From the NCBI GenBank assembly GCA_026770025.1, contig JAMXDE010000030.1, forward strand, positions 1 to 64,000: a stretch of DNA of 64,000 nt, read 5' to 3'. The position numbers and the translations under genes were made by a program. The notes under the pieces were generated by a model that made no database searches, was not told the origin of the DNA, and worked only from the letters and a program-made list of their open reading frames with translations. Of this stretch, positions 8,846 through 20,877 are shown piece after piece (within the stretch, counting starts at the first letter, position 1; each line of letters begins with the position of its first letter). The stretch is from Craspedostauros australis. Lineage: Eukaryota; Bacillariophyta; Bacillariophyceae; Mastogloiales; Achnanthaceae.

Positions 8846-11440
8846 TCAGTTCCCGATGGTTTCCCCACATAACAAGAACACCATGGCGTCGTCTCGTCCG
8901 TACTCATGGGTGCAGCAATCGCACACCACCTCGTGATCATCTGCGCATTGCACCGCCAGTGTTCGACGACCAGGGTGCGGGAGCGATGCATTGCACATCG
9001 ATGGCGGCACCACGGCAAACGCAGCACTGTGGTACGCATTGACAAACTCCAGTCCTGCAGGTAAGACAATGCCGTGGGATGGCGCATTCGTGAAGTTGTT
9101 GAACGACACATCCAGAACTTCCAAGTCGGAGAGCGCGGTGAGCTCAGCTGGTAGGCTGCCTGAGATTAGATTCCTCCCCACCTCGAAGCTTACCAATCGT
9201 GTCGAAAGGCCGATTTCGGGTGGTATCGGTCCTGTCAGGCTGTTGTTGGTCAATTGGAGGATCCGGATGCTGGGGATAGAGAGCAGCTCCGTTGGTATTT
9301 CACCGGTGAGGCGATTCCCGCTCAACGCCAATGAGCCCAGCCGACTCAGCATGCCCATCTCGCTCGGAATGGCACCCGAAAGCCCCATTCCGGTGAAAAC
9401 GATCTCCATGAGGGATGTCATGCTCCCGATATCACCCGAAATGGTGCCACTGATGCCCTCGTTGGATGACAGATCGATCTCCCAGAGACTTGACAGATGG
9501 AACAGCGCGGATGGAAGCGTCCCGACGAGGTTATTGTTTGGGAGGGTGATGGACTGGACAATGTCGACGAACACGCAGCTGATCCCGGTCCAATCGCAGA
9601 GGTCGGAGCCTGGCTGGAACCATCCATCGCTGGATGTCCAGTCCATGCCATTCATGGCCGAATAGAATTGAGTAAGGGAGTACCATCGAATGATTGAAGT
9701 TGTCGGGATCTGCCCAGCGATGCTTTGGTCGATGCGCTTGTCAACTTCAGAGGCCATGAAAAGGATGCCCTGGTGTTCTGGCTGGCAGCCCGTTCGGTTC
9801 AGTGTCATACCTGGTGGAAGAATGCTGTTTTCATGGAGCAAATCCACCACCCAATCGTACGTGTTGACGCCCAAACCGGTTAGGTTCGACCACGCGGTTC
9901 CGGTATGCCCTTCGCACATGCATTGATGCGGGATAATGAGATTCCTGGTGTCGTCGACCATGCATCTCGGATCTCTTGGATCGGATACGCCGCTATGTCG
10001 TGTGAAAATGATCGTCAATGGAATGGCGATGCTCAAGATGATCCCGATGACGGCACACGCGATGATAATGAGGTACCGCTGTCGTGTGTTGTCGTTCTTG
10101 ATATCCTCCGCTTCGAATATAGTTTCAGAGTCTTGCACGGGCTTTGCGCTGACCAGTCCTGAGCGCACCGTGTCCAAATCAGAGACTGACACATGCCCAA
10201 GCTCAGTGCCGGCGTAGATTTGGTTACTGTGGCTAAGGCGGCTGATGTAGCTGCTATGACTGTGATGATGCGAGTTGCCATTGCTCGCGGAATGATCGAA
10301 TGGTCCCAGCGATGTGACGCTCAGATGTGAAATGCTGTCATTGTTGGGAGTGTTGGGGCCGTCGGGAATGGGATCTTGCAGATTGACGAGAATGTCGGAG
10401 CAATCGTCTCCGTCCTCCACCACTTGGCCTGCCTCTACTTCTTCACTGCCATTGGGAATGGTGAGTTGACCACGATTGTTGTGGTCGTCTTCGTCGCCGC
10501 TGCCATCGCAATTATATGAGAGGAGATAACCTTCATCCTCGTCGTTACTGCCGCTGCGATTTTCGGGATGGTCGTTGATTCCACCTTCTCTATAGGCGCC
10601 GGGACAACCGTCACGAGCAGCTTGAAGTTCGGCGTCTGTGGGCGGTGCAGCCTTCATGGCAGATAGTGAGTTCACCGCTGCAACCGGCGTTGACACCGCC
10701 GATGCCTCGGACGGAGATGCCAACGACAATAATGATGACGATTGCTTCAGCGACTGCTCCGACGATGATCTCGACGTATTTGCGGCAGAGCTGCGGCGAT
10801 ATATGCCATCGTGGGCGCAGTACCGTTGTTTCTCCAAAAAGTGGCTGGTCTGTATCTTCATGCTGTTGCAGGGACGCGACGCATTCTTCGCGACGATCAT
10901 CTGCTTTTTGCCGTGCGCGCTTTGTGCTTCGCCGTCCGCTTGGTGATGACGATTGATCCTCCACAACTCTGGATCTGTCGTCGCCTTTTCGCGATTCGTG
11001 CTTTTCATGCGGAGAGGAAGCGAGACAGCGCAAGACTTCATGGAATCTCTTGAGACGCCATCCGCCGACAGAGCAACAGCCACGGCTGCTTCCATCAGAG
11101 AAGAGCGGATCCGAGCGGGTCCTGACGCAACCGACGTCGTTGCCGAGCGTGGCGATTTCGTTGGCACCCCGCTTGAAGCTGCCCTTCTCATCTGCTTCTC
11201 CCGCTCTTTGGTGCGAGCGTCATGAACTTGCCAGATGATTTCAGGCAATTTATCATCATCTTGGTGCTCCCCTCGCGTTTCAATTTCCGGCTCTGCAGTC
11301 TGCCCCTCGCCATACTCCGAAGGACTATTCGAGGAAAGGATGTTGCCACAACCATGGGTATTGATCGTCTTGTTGCTGCTGCTGTTTTGCATTGTTGCTT
11401 CGAGGTTCGAATTACTCCTGCTGAGTCGAGATTGTGCCAT
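8846..11440 (-). CDS. Leucine-rich-repeat single-pass membrane protein (paralogue 1)
   Basis: The 864-aa protein begins with about 450 residues of low-complexity, Ser/Asp-rich sequence. One transmembrane helix follows at 456-479. A Cys-containing linker then leads to an N-cap with WTSSDGW...CDWTGISC and about six plant-type LRRs (pattern LxxLxLxxNxLxGxIPxE). It ends in a Cys-rich cap. With no signal peptide and a long N-terminus, the LRRs should face outside and the disordered part the cytosol. Just before the helix is FEAEDIKNDNTRQRYL, nearly identical in the paralogue at 46674-49055. This class is expanded in pennate diatoms and is thought to act in perception or adhesion. No kinase domain is present. 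The start is the first ATG. Confidence 0.82.
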   Translation of the reverse strand: MAQSRLSRSNSNLEATMQNSSSNKTINTHGCGNILSSNSPSEYGEGQTAEPEIETRGEHQDDDKLPEIIWQVHDARTKEREKQMRRAASSGVPTKSPRSATTSVASGPARIRSSLMEAAVAVALSADGVSRDSMKSCAVSLPLRMKSTNREKATTDPELWRINRHHQADGEAQSAHGKKQMIVAKNASRPCNSMKIQTSHFLEKQRYCAHDGIYRRSSAANTSRSSSEQSLKQSSSLLSLASPSEASAVSTPVAAVNSLSAMKAAPPTDAELQAARDGCPGAYREGGINDHPENRSGSNDEDEGYLLSYNCDGSGDEDDHNNRGQLTIPNGSEEVEAGQVVEDGDDCSDILVNLQDPIPDGPNTPNNDSISHLSVTSLGPFDHSASNGNSHHHSHSSYISRLSHSNQIYAGTELGHVSVSDLDTVRSGLVSAKPVQDSETIFEAEDIKNDNTRQRYLIIIACAVIGIILSIAIPLTIIFTRHSGVSDPRDPRCMVDDTRNLIIPHQCMCEGHTGTAWSNLTGLGVNTYDWVVDLLHENSILPPGMTLNRTGCQPEHQGILFMASEVDKRIDQSIAGQIPTTSIIRWYSLTQFYSAMNGMDWTSSDGWFQPGSDLCDWTGISCVFVDIVQSITLPNNNLVGTLPSALFHLSSLWEIDLSSNEGISGTISGDIGSMTSLMEIVFTGMGLSGAIPSEMGMLSRLGSLALSGNRLTGEIPTELLSIPSIRILQLTNNSLTGPIPPEIGLSTRLVSFEVGRNLISGSLPAELTALSDLEVLDVSFNNFTNAPSHGIVLPAGLEFVNAYHSAAFAVVPPSMCNASLPHPGRRTLAVQCADDHEVVCDCCTHEYGRDDAMVFLLCGETIGN

Positions 11441-12313
11441 CTCTGATTGCTTCGTGTTTCGAACAAATGATGGTCTCCGTAGGTTGCGTGAGATGGAGCT
11501 GGAGCCGTCGTGGAAACAGGATAGGAAGAAGGGTCAGGTGGGATAGCGATCAACCGTTCCAGGCACAAGCACAACGACGTGTGCGGAAACAATGAACAGA
11601 ACAAAAAGAAAGCCACAGCGGAAGACTCTTTTGGCGCCAACGGGCATGTATCAACCAAACTTCGGGCGAATTCAGGAATGGCCACAAGGAACGCGAAAAC
11701 GAAACGCTTCGTGAATCTAATGCGCGTGTTGGTACATACGAGCATCGACAAAGAGTCTGCAGAGGAAGACTGTCCAGAGCTCGTGCTAAAGTTCTCGCAT
11801 TCAGCTTCGCACAAGCATTGCCTCTTTCAAGCCATGATTGGACGATCTCAAAATACCTCTCCTTCTCCCATCAATCTACTTCATAGGGAAGACGTGACGG
11901 ATAGGCAACACATCAAAGAGTGAGGTACTATGCTTGTGAAACTGTGCACTTGGTACGTGCTGGCAGAAAGCAGGAGCGTCGGCGCTTGGATCAACCAGTA
12001 CCGTGAAGTGGCTGCCTCTATTCCTCGAGCATGCATAGAGCACACACTTGAAGGCGCGTATCTACGGTAGTCCGAACGGCGTTGCGAGTCAATTTGATTT
12101 ATTCTTGAGTTTCGATTATCTAGACTTTCATTGGGTTCAGGATCGACTCTGCTCGCAAGTCGGTCTGTATCTAACTCGATGGCACGTTGCTACTTGCACA
12201 TATCCTCGTGAGCCCGTATTATGCAGCATCGTCATCATCCTTATGTGGGGAAATGTTGGCTCCGGGCCACAGTCATGGATGCGTCAATCACAATACACTC
12301 ACTATAGAGCAGC
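11441..12313. other. Intergenic spacer upstream of the LRR gene
   Basis: No supported gene. A short open frame at 11579-11923 (+) has no recognisable domain and lies where the leader of the minus-strand LRR gene should be. Confidence 0.5.
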
Positions 12314-12973
12314 CTATTCGGCGTCTGTTGCGGTGGTACATCCTGTTGCGCGGATGGAAGCCAAAGCGGACGCGAAGAATGAGGCTTTGCCTTGGGCCCA
12401 GAACTCGAGGGTCTTGATGTTGGCCAGCACAGAATCGGTAGCGCAGGCGCTTGGATCGTCTGCACAAGATGCAGTGATCTCACCAGTGATAAAGTCCCAC
12501 TTGCTGCTGAAAGCAGAAATCGGGAACGCGAGCTCTCTCACGATGTGATCTGAAACAGTCTTCACGTTGACACGCCACTCAGTCAGGAACTGCTGTGGGA
12601 ATTCCGGAACGGAGTCCGAAAAGGCGAAGTAGAACCCTGCGTAGTCATCGTAACCGAAGAGTGTGATCGCGATCTCAGAACACGAAGAGATGTCAGGGTA
12701 GGGCCCTCCATCGGTGCTTCGGATCTTGACAAAGCCAGGCTTGTCGATGCTATCCTTGTTGACCACTTGGCCAACGAAGACCGAAAGGCCAGACTGTTCG
12801 GATGTCTCGAAGATGCCCATAGAGGTCTCTGATCCAGGGATGCCGGCATCATCAGAAACCTCCCATCCTGCGGTTCCCTCGGTGAAATCCGTGAGAAGGA
12901 TGTCGGCTGCGTCGGCGGTTGACGCTGCTCCGAAGAGAAGGGCAGAGAGCGAGGAGGTGATGGAGAGTTTCAT
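12314..12973 (-). CDS. Secreted CIA30-domain-like protein
   Basis: The frame is open upstream to 13381, but the ATG at 12973 is chosen because it begins a clean signal peptide (MKLSITSSLSALLFGAAS, cleavage probably after ADA). The mature part of about 195 residues reads as a beta-rich domain: ADILLTDFTEGTAGWEV, then GFVKIRSTDG, DISSCSEIAITLFG and FLTEWRVNVKTV. This order resembles the NADH:ubiquinone oxidoreductase intermediate-associated protein 30 (CIA30) fold, which also occurs in secreted algal proteins. Four Cys near the C-terminus could form disulphides. The role is unknown. The 5' side carries a GTGGGTGAT-type repeat (about 13005-13035). Confidence 0.6.
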   Translation of the reverse strand: MKLSITSSLSALLFGAASTADAADILLTDFTEGTAGWEVSDDAGIPGSETSMGIFETSEQSGLSVFVGQVVNKDSIDKPGFVKIRSTDGGPYPDISSCSEIAITLFGYDDYAGFYFAFSDSVPEFPQQFLTEWRVNVKTVSDHIVRELAFPISAFSSKWDFITGEITASCADDPSACATDSVLANIKTLEFWAQGKASFFASALASIRATGCTTATDAE

Positions 12974-14565
12974 GGTTTGTGTATTGTTTGTGCTGTTGAC
13001 GGTGGTGGGTGATGTGGGTGATGTGGGTGATGTGGATGATGGTGTGCTTCGGCGAAGAAGGCGATGTGGTTTTATGAGCAAACATTGATCCGACTCTTTC
13101 GAGAGGGAGGTGCAAAATGCAGCATGCAATGTATCACGCAATGGACCATACCCATAGGTACGGTTCAATTGGAAATTGCGTTGCCCACGGATCTCTCGTA
13201 GCAACCCTACGAACATGTACCCTGCGAGTATGAGACAATGGGTAATGTACCAAACGCCGCTCTTTCGTGCGTGGGTAAGGTGCACATTCCTGCTCCGACT
13301 GCTGGTATTCCGCGCTTGATTGTGTAATCGACGCCGCCAAGATCGCATGAGTTGCCTCCGATCTCTAAATCTCAACATCAACTTCGCTCGCCATCCAACC
13401 TGGGAGGAACGGGCTACGATCCAGCACGAACGCTCTTCCTGCCAATTCGAATGAATCTGACCTGGCCACGGCCTTTGTCATACCATACTCGATAAGTTCC
13501 TACTCTACTTCAGAGAGTACTCTGAGCACTCTACACATATCGCTACTCCGCATCACAGCACGACACATCAAACTTCATTCCTGTCGTGCACCGGGAACAT
13601 TCGAAAAATGTATGCAGCATCGAGCGTCTCAAGAGTCGGAAACGACAGAGAGCCGATTCTCAGGTCGGATGAGCGCACCACCATAAATCTGAATTGACGA
13701 GTCTCTCTCTCTCTCTCTCTGTTCGTTTCTGTGTGCAGAAAAGAGCACAGCCAATGGAAGTCGCGCTCAGCATCCACCTCACCAACTCCCGGACGCTGAT
13801 AAATCCACACAAAAAGACTCCTCATCGAGTCGCTGTTCCTTGTTTCCCTGTCCAGTGACCATGGCCATCGTCACTTGCACATGCGCCTTCGGCTTCCTTA
13901 TCATCGTCAGTACTCGGTGAGGTGAACATGATGCAGAGATGCGGAGGGAGCATTCAAGGAACTATAAATCTGACACATCACCTCAATTCCTTCCTCCTCC
14001 TCCTCCTCAGAGAAGTTGTCCGTGCCCAATCTCCGGAGGAAACGCAGCTCACATCTCCACCGAACGACGCTATCGATATCAACCGAGAGTTCTGAAGTCG
14101 TTGCGGTTTGCTGTGGAGTACTCGCATGTTGCTCTATGTACGTTGAAGCAGAAGGAAAAGAAGCACCGTCACGACTACCACCACCGCCGCGACTCGGGCT
14201 CGAGGCGCACTTTCACTTCACTCTCCGCAGCGACACATTTGGTGGCAAGCGTCAAGAACAAGCGCATCGGACTCATCTCGTCAGTCACAAAGCAGCAGCA
14301 ATACTCGTGCAGGGAGACCGACGGAGCGTACGGCGCAAGTATGTTGGAAGTGGCAACGCCAATTGCACATCAAAGATACATGATCGATCATTTGACTACA
14401 ACATTAAATCTTGTATTCGTCGTCGAGTCGTTGGTTCGCCAGTTATCGTCTTGGTCGGAGTTGCGGTGAAATTATAATTGTTGCAACCAATGCACTTTCC
14501 TTGTCGAACAAGCACACGAACAAGATGCAGAACAAGCTCCTCTGGTCACTAACACACTTGAATGT

Positions 14566-14715
14566 AGCTCGCCAACGGCTAAGACCCGGTTACTCTAGGA
14601 AGCGTGCATCTGAGCCGTAATGACTTTTATGACCTATCTGAAACTTTGCACACAGATAGACCTATAGGTGGAGGGCTACTGTGTGAAATATTGCCCCCCC
14701 TACGAGCATTATTAG
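14566..14715 (+). repeat. Dispersed repeat, copy A
   Basis: About 150 bp here match the reverse complement of 46181-46333 with few mismatches. The shared stretch includes CGGTTACTCTAGGAAGCGTG and a run of C followed by TACGAGCATTATTA. Outside these limits the sequences diverge. It is probably the end of an unidentified repeat or non-autonomous transposon. Confidence 0.75.
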
Positions 14716-15966
14716 AGTAGATATTTAAGTTTATAATTTTGGACTATACCAAGACTATTGACGTACCGCATGACAGACGGCACTTTTACACCCATTTTGC
14801 TTCCCGATATGGGGCAAAATTGGGCCTGTTGTCGGATTTTTTTTGAAATAGACAAGCCTGAAGCTAATAGTTGAATTGATGTCATTGGGGTGTGTTTGGG
14901 AATCTCGTCCGCACATCTACAATTGCAAAACCTGAAGCTACACTTTTGTCGTTCGCCTTGCCGGCTTCCAGAACAGTCGTCGCTCATCGTTTGACTTCCA
15001 ACGATTCGGTGGGATGATGCCTTCAGCTTCACTGGACAAACTCGCGTCAGTGGCCCTGCGGCCTGTTGCAGCAGTGAAACGGATACAATACACCCCTTGA
15101 GATGCTATTCACCAACCTTGATCCCTGCGGTTAATCGTCCTCACTCAAACAAAGGTCCCCTGTCTCTGATCCTCACCTGCCTGTGGTCGAACCTGCAAAC
15201 CGTATCAATGCCGGACCGCGACAATTTATCCACTTTCGGCATGTTCCTGTCTTATTTGATGCCATAAATTACTTCAACCCTGAAGTTCTTTAATGCTCCC
15301 TTGGTGTTGGAGTTGGAGCAGCTCATGGTATTTGGTATAACCTCTAGTATTCCATATCCAAGGTTGCCACAAGCGCGCTGTTTGTGAGGATTCCAATTTC
15401 GTTCAGTTTGAATGTTTCGCTTGGTTGCGGTCTGATACCGGTTTTGACATGTCCCTGCGCCGCCAGATGTATCTATCTATTTCGAATATAACGCTTGCAT
15501 TCAATGTCTCGGTTTGAATTTGTCGAGTTCATCACACAGTGACGTCAGCAATGTCAATCGGACAATGCTGCCAACGTACAATAGCCAATCAAATCACTTG
15601 TTTGGCTGCGGACGTCAGCCGGACATGTGGCCAGACGTTACGTCTGCAACCTAATCAATGCCAACAAAGCGCTTCGAGGCTCCGTTTCGGTGCGTCTCAC
15701 TTGCACGGACCTGAACGCAATAACGAATGGTGTGACGATAGCGCTCGAGAATGCTATCGGCGTGCCGAGTGAGCGAGGTGCAGTAGTACGTCCGTCCAAT
15801 CCATCCCCCTTGTGGGATTCTGTGCCCAGGGTCTTGCTCATACTCGTATTATACAGGTATGATGTTTCCCATCTTCGTCCTCAAAACACGAGGGAGTTGG
15901 CACGAAAAAGTGAGCATCACATCCATCACAGGAACGGCCGGAGCATCGCTGTTGCGGAGGAGGAGC

Positions 15967-16013
15967 GTGATGATGAGTACGACGACGAGTACGACGACGA
16001 GTACAACGACAAG
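15967..16013 (+). repeat. 12-bp tandem repeat (GACGACGAGTAC)
   Basis: About four units with the last ones slightly changed. In the + frame it would encode repeated DDEY, but there is no supported gene around it. Confidence 0.65.
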
Positions 16014-16302
16014 AAACTTAGTACTTGTCCTCCTGAGTGGGAAGTATGCTATGAATCTGAGTGATTGGTATTGCAGGCACTGTGCAAGCGCGCAGAATAG
16101 CTTGGTAATGTTTAACAGTCTCAATGATGAATCCTCTACACTGGTTTTCAAGTCGCCCATAACTGCCCCTGCAGGGCACTATCCGGATCGGTGATCCTGT
16201 CAGACCTCTGAAGCAGTGCACCAGTACTTTCGATGCAGCGTACTCCGCATTGCTTGGAGTAGCTTGTGCCTATGGCCATGCCGTGTGGCGTTCCAGAAAC
16301 AA

Positions 16303-19300
16303 TCACGAGAGCTCCAGTTTGTCAGCCTCTGCTTCTGTAGCACCCGGCTTTAACGTCCAGAGTTTGAGATTGACGATTTCGAACTTGGTTCTGTTGTTGT
16401 GCATCTTCGACAGCAACGGGCTGTTGAATGTCAGACACGGACGCGTGGTTTCATGGAGCATACCATCTCCTTCGACAACTAAACCAAATCCCCAGTTCGG
16501 CTGTTGCCGTTGTTGGTGTGCGCCATCACTGTTGTTGTTGCTGGTGTTGGCATTGAGGCCGCTGCCTCATGTCGCTGGATTACCAATGGTGTCCAGGTGA
16601 GTTGATGTGTAGTTGGTGGCCGTGCGTGGATATTCCTCTTTCTTTTCACCTGCTTCTTGGCCGCCATCGTCATCGTCATCGTCATCGTCGTAGAAGTTGT
16701 GAGAAGAGGAGGAGGATGGAACGGTGGGAATTGGCATGGGGCTGGTGATATCGGTTGGGATGCCCCATCCAACCGCAAGTCAATCGTTCGTGCAGAGCTG
16801 GATGTAGTCGTTGGCACCGGCACACGGGAAGACATCGATCCCGCTTTCCAGCCGCGCCTGCTCCAGAACGGATCAGCTCTTCGGCACCAAGCGGTGATTG
16901 CACATCCGCCACAGGAAGCATTCGCCCATGCCAAAGTACTTCCGTGTCTTGCGCCATGCCTGGCCGGTGAAGGCGCTGAACACTTAGCCATCCATCGTCT
17001 CCAGCGCCAGCATTGTGTACTGAGCTCCTCTTGCTTGCTGAAGGAAGGACCCAAGGGATGCACCATTGCGGACGAGGGATTACTTCAGATAGAAGTTTTC
17101 TTGTTTTTGGAAAATGGGAAGAATCCTTGAAGCGATTCCATCAACGGAGGGCTCAGGACATGAAGCGATACCGCCATATCGTCCACCAATGTGCCAAGGA
17201 TGGAAAATCCCAACATGCCACCACCTCCATAACCGTCCACATAATCGTCCTTCATGATGTTCCAGCTGTCCAACCGTTCATTGTCTGGCACACATGACAT
17301 ATCTGAAGCGTCCTGGTAGTTGTCATCGTCGTCGTCATCAGCATCGCCGTTGTCGCGGCCGTTGTTAGCGCGCATGCGGCAGGAATGCTGCGTATTAAAG
17401 TGGCTGAGGGTTTTCTGATCACGCGGTGTGCCAATAGTGGAGGTATCCAAGGGATAATGAGAGGAATATTCCGTCATTTCCAGATTGGGTGCAGACATTG
17501 TGGCAATGATCCCTGGCATGAATGAATGTTCGTTGTCTGCGCGACACGGCACGACGAATGCGAAAGATGTCATCGTGCACATCTTGGTTGAACAAAGCGC
17601 CCTGGTTCTGGAAACCGTCCTTGCAGTGGTAGTACGACGATTCATCAAATGAGGTTGACAGGTAATGGTTGCCATGGCTCTGATCCATCGGTGTGTTTCC
17701 ATGGCTCAACAGTCGAGAGAATCAGATGATGCTCTGCGGAGGTTGTTGCTGTGCCCGTTGTTGCAGCTGTTGCTGCCAGTGATGATAGGCCCTGTCGTTT
17801 GTCCCAGCATTCTCGACAGCGGCGCTGTGATCCACATCAGTGTAATCCAGCACTGCCGGTTCCTGCTGCTGATTTCGACCATCGGCATCGCGGCCATGTG
17901 CTGTCGCATCTGCCATTCCCTGTAACGAACCCTGCTGTTGCTGTTGCAGCATATTCTACGGACTTTCGCTGACTTCCACACCCTCACTGTCGTAATTGTT
18001 TCTTGATGCCAGGCGCAACAGGACAGGTTTTGGTGGGCTCTTCTTGGCTGTGGGCGTCTTGGATGCCCCGTTGGCGCATCATGTTCTTCCGTGGTGAGGG
18101 AAGGCATCTTGGCGTCTGATGGTGTTGACGAAGGCAAAGCTTGACTCATGGTGTCAAGATCCATTGAAGAATCTGCCGTTGCAGCAGACTCGATGGTTGT
18201 GACAGTCGATGCGGCGCTCGGTATTGTGGCCGCAGTTGGGACAGTCGGGATGGTAGCAGGAACATGATCAAGACGGAGATTTTGTTGCTGTTGTCCTTGC
18301 TCGTGTGCACTGCTGGTTTGTGACGACTACTATGTGCTTGTTGCAAATGATGACATGTTGCTGGCCGTCGCCCATGCCATAGCCACCTGATCCGATGCCT
18401 CATACTGCGCGCGCAAGATCTCTGCCGCGTTGACAGATGGTGGTGGTGGGATGGTGACGACAGCATCGCGGAAGCACAGCTGCGTAGTTGTGGTGGGAGC
18501 TGTGATCGGGATGTCGTCTTGGATGACAACTCTAGATGATTGCTGTGCTGCTGCATCGTGAAAAGTGGCGGTGGACGATTCGGACCGCATGGTGGTTGCG
18601 GGTTGGATGGGAGGGAATGTCTCAGTGGTCGCGGTTGATTGAACATGCGACGATGTTGCCAGTGCCGAATTCTGAAGCAAGGCAAGTCGCTGTCCGTCGA
18701 GATGGTGGATTGGGAACGCAACGCTGTCGTGTGGCGAATGGATGGAATGGTCGCATTCGTCGCGTCGGTGGCAACTGACTCGCCTCGCATCACAACGCCT
18801 GGTGGGAGCGGCGTGAACGTGTTGTTGGTGGCAGTTGATTCGGACTGGATGGCCGTCGCGAGTTGGATGGGTGGGATGCTGGCCTCGGTTGCGACGGATT
18901 GCCGCGCATCGCCTTGCCTGGAGGGATTGGGGGGAAACTATCGACCGTGGCTGTCGATTGCGATCGCAGCGCTGTTGCCGGTTAGATCGGTGGGATGCTC
19001 GTATTGCCAATGCTCGCCACCGTCGTGGATGAGTCGCTTCGAATGGCGGCGGCGGGGCGGATGCTGGCAAAGGACGCGATGGATCCTGCGTCAGATGCGA
19101 TCCTTGCAAGACGAGCTGTGCTTGGTCGCGACGTTGGCACAGGAGCATCGTCGATTGGCAATGACGACGACGAGGCGTAGACCAATGTGTCCGACTGTCT
19201 GCGAGTCAGAAGCTTCGGCCTGCGAAAGGTTGAAGTTGGTGTTGGAGTGGTACCATCGTTTGTTCACTCCAAAAAAGGTGACAGATTGTATCCTGTCACG

Positions 19301-20746
19301 TGCGGCCAGCGGCATTGGCGGAGATGCGAGGGCACCAAACTGTGATTTTGACATCGACGATCTCTTGGGCATTGGTAATAGCCGCAATGCTGCCATCGGC
19401 TTGTTTGCAAAGGATACTGCAGCGACGGTCAGCGATTGGGAACGCTGATATTTGCGTGTGAGTTTTGCAGTTGGGATGTCGCGTTGTTGTTGTTGTTGTT
19501 GATTTTGCTGCTGCATTTGCAACCTCTGCTGCAGAGTGACGGAGGCAGGGAGTTTGATCGATCTGCGTTGCACCTTGCTTCGGAAAATCGCGTGCGCTGC
19601 AGCATGCAAGCGATGCATGTCATCAGGGCCAACGATGATGCGGATGAGGTGGCGCTATGGACACTGCTGCTGAATGAAAGCCTCTTGTTGGTATTGGCGC
19701 GGCGGCAGAATTGTAATAACTGCTCCAGATGTTGCTGTTGCTGCTACTGTGGCTGGTGTTTCGTTGTTATTGCGGAATCCGGAGCATGGATGGGAGTGGC
19801 TGGATGACGGTCGGAGGCGTAGCTCTGGTTGACACTGATTGGTTGGTAGATTCCAAGCTGTCCCTTTGGTTGGCTTGTGCCTGCGACTGCAGCCAGAGAT
19901 GTGGTGGCGTGTCAGCTGGAACAAACAGCGTCCCCGCACCCGTCGCATTCGATGTCGTGACCAAAGTCCCCAGCCCTTGCTCATGCACCTTCCACAGAAG
20001 CATGTGCGGCGAGTCCTTGCCATCCAGTTGCTGTTGATGTCGTTGCTGCAGCACCGGGTTGCGACAGGCGGATCCCACTGACGTGGACCTGCCCATCTTC
20101 TTGTGGACGGAACCTTTTGAATTCATGCCACTCACATCACCGTTTTGAAGACCATCTGCATTGGACGCGAATGATATGGGCTTCGGGAGTCTTGGCAGCG
20201 GTGGCCTTGTGTTTGCCTTCAACTCCGCGTCAGCCAAAGTCGCAGTTGCAAAGTAGCAGCAGTTGTAGTAGTAGCAGCGGTGGAGTCAGCATCATGATTG
20301 ATGCCATTGGCTGCCTTTGTGGAATCTGCGCCAATTGGTTGATCATCTGCTGACTTGGCAGTGGCAACGTGAGAAATGGATGACATGGACATGAGCTCCC
20401 CCTGCTGCAGTCGCTCCCATACCAGTTCGATCTCGCTGTCCGTGCCACGCATCGAAAGTTCCCGCAAGAAGGTATGCTCCTTGGACGTCAGGTACACGAA
20501 GGAGGAGGCGCGTCTGCGAGATGATCCCAGCACCCCTCGTTGTTCCTTGTTGCAAATGCTGCCGTTTGCAGTGTTTCCCTCCGTGTTGTCCATGGCGTTA
20601 TCCATGTCACTCTCCATGTTAGCATTCGTGCCATTCGTGCCTTTGCTGGTGTTGCCGTTGTCTTGCGCAGCAGCTGGGCCTCCGGTGGCACCATCTACAA
20701 TCTTCGCTGCGGCTGATGTCGCCTCTATGTTCACTTCTGCTGTCAT
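16303..20746 (-). pseudogene. Decayed TLDc-domain gene with long disordered N-terminus
   Basis: On the minus strand 17090-16303 reads as a C-terminal TLDc domain. Recognisable parts in order are ENFYLK, SLVRNGASL, VFSAFTGQAWRKTRKYFGMG, GECFLWRM, GANDYIQLCTND, LAVGWGIPTD, WGFGLVVE, PCLTF and FEIVNLKLWTL, ending at a stop at 16303-16305. Five in-frame nonsense codons interrupt it (starting at 17080, 16984, 16873, 16780 and 16567). A missing base near 17093 separates it from the preceding frame, which carries SPPLMESLQGFFPFSKNK. Further upstream are Q-rich, acidic and Thr/Pro-rich pieces in shifting frames, with another stop at 17722-17724, up to an ATG at 20746. TLDc proteins act in oxidative-stress resistance and V-ATPase regulation. 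Some upstream breaks could be introns, but the stops within TLDc cannot. Confidence 0.72.
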
Positions 20747-20845
20747 GGCGCAGCTTGGACTGTCGACTCGTATCGTACTATCCGAGAGAGAAGGGTCCTA
20801 TCTACCAAGTCAACGCGAGAACGGTTGGCCGTGTCAATGATGTTG

Positions 20846-20877
<32 letters not shown>

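Larger units (their letters stand above)
12974..16302. other. Long spacer without a supported gene
   Basis: It contains a CT microsatellite (about 13700-13721), one copy of a dispersed repeat (14566-14715) and a GACGACGAGTAC tandem (about 15967-16013). Several overlapping ORFs of 100-180 codons are present (for example 13939-14469 and 15627-16064), but all have low-complexity or incoherent composition and are not called. Confidence 0.45.

Noticed and set aside
16303-17090. Alternative genetic code as explanation of the in-frame stops in the TLDc domain
   Set aside because: Both TAA and TGA interrupt it, while neighbouring genes end normally on these stops. A pseudogene is simpler.
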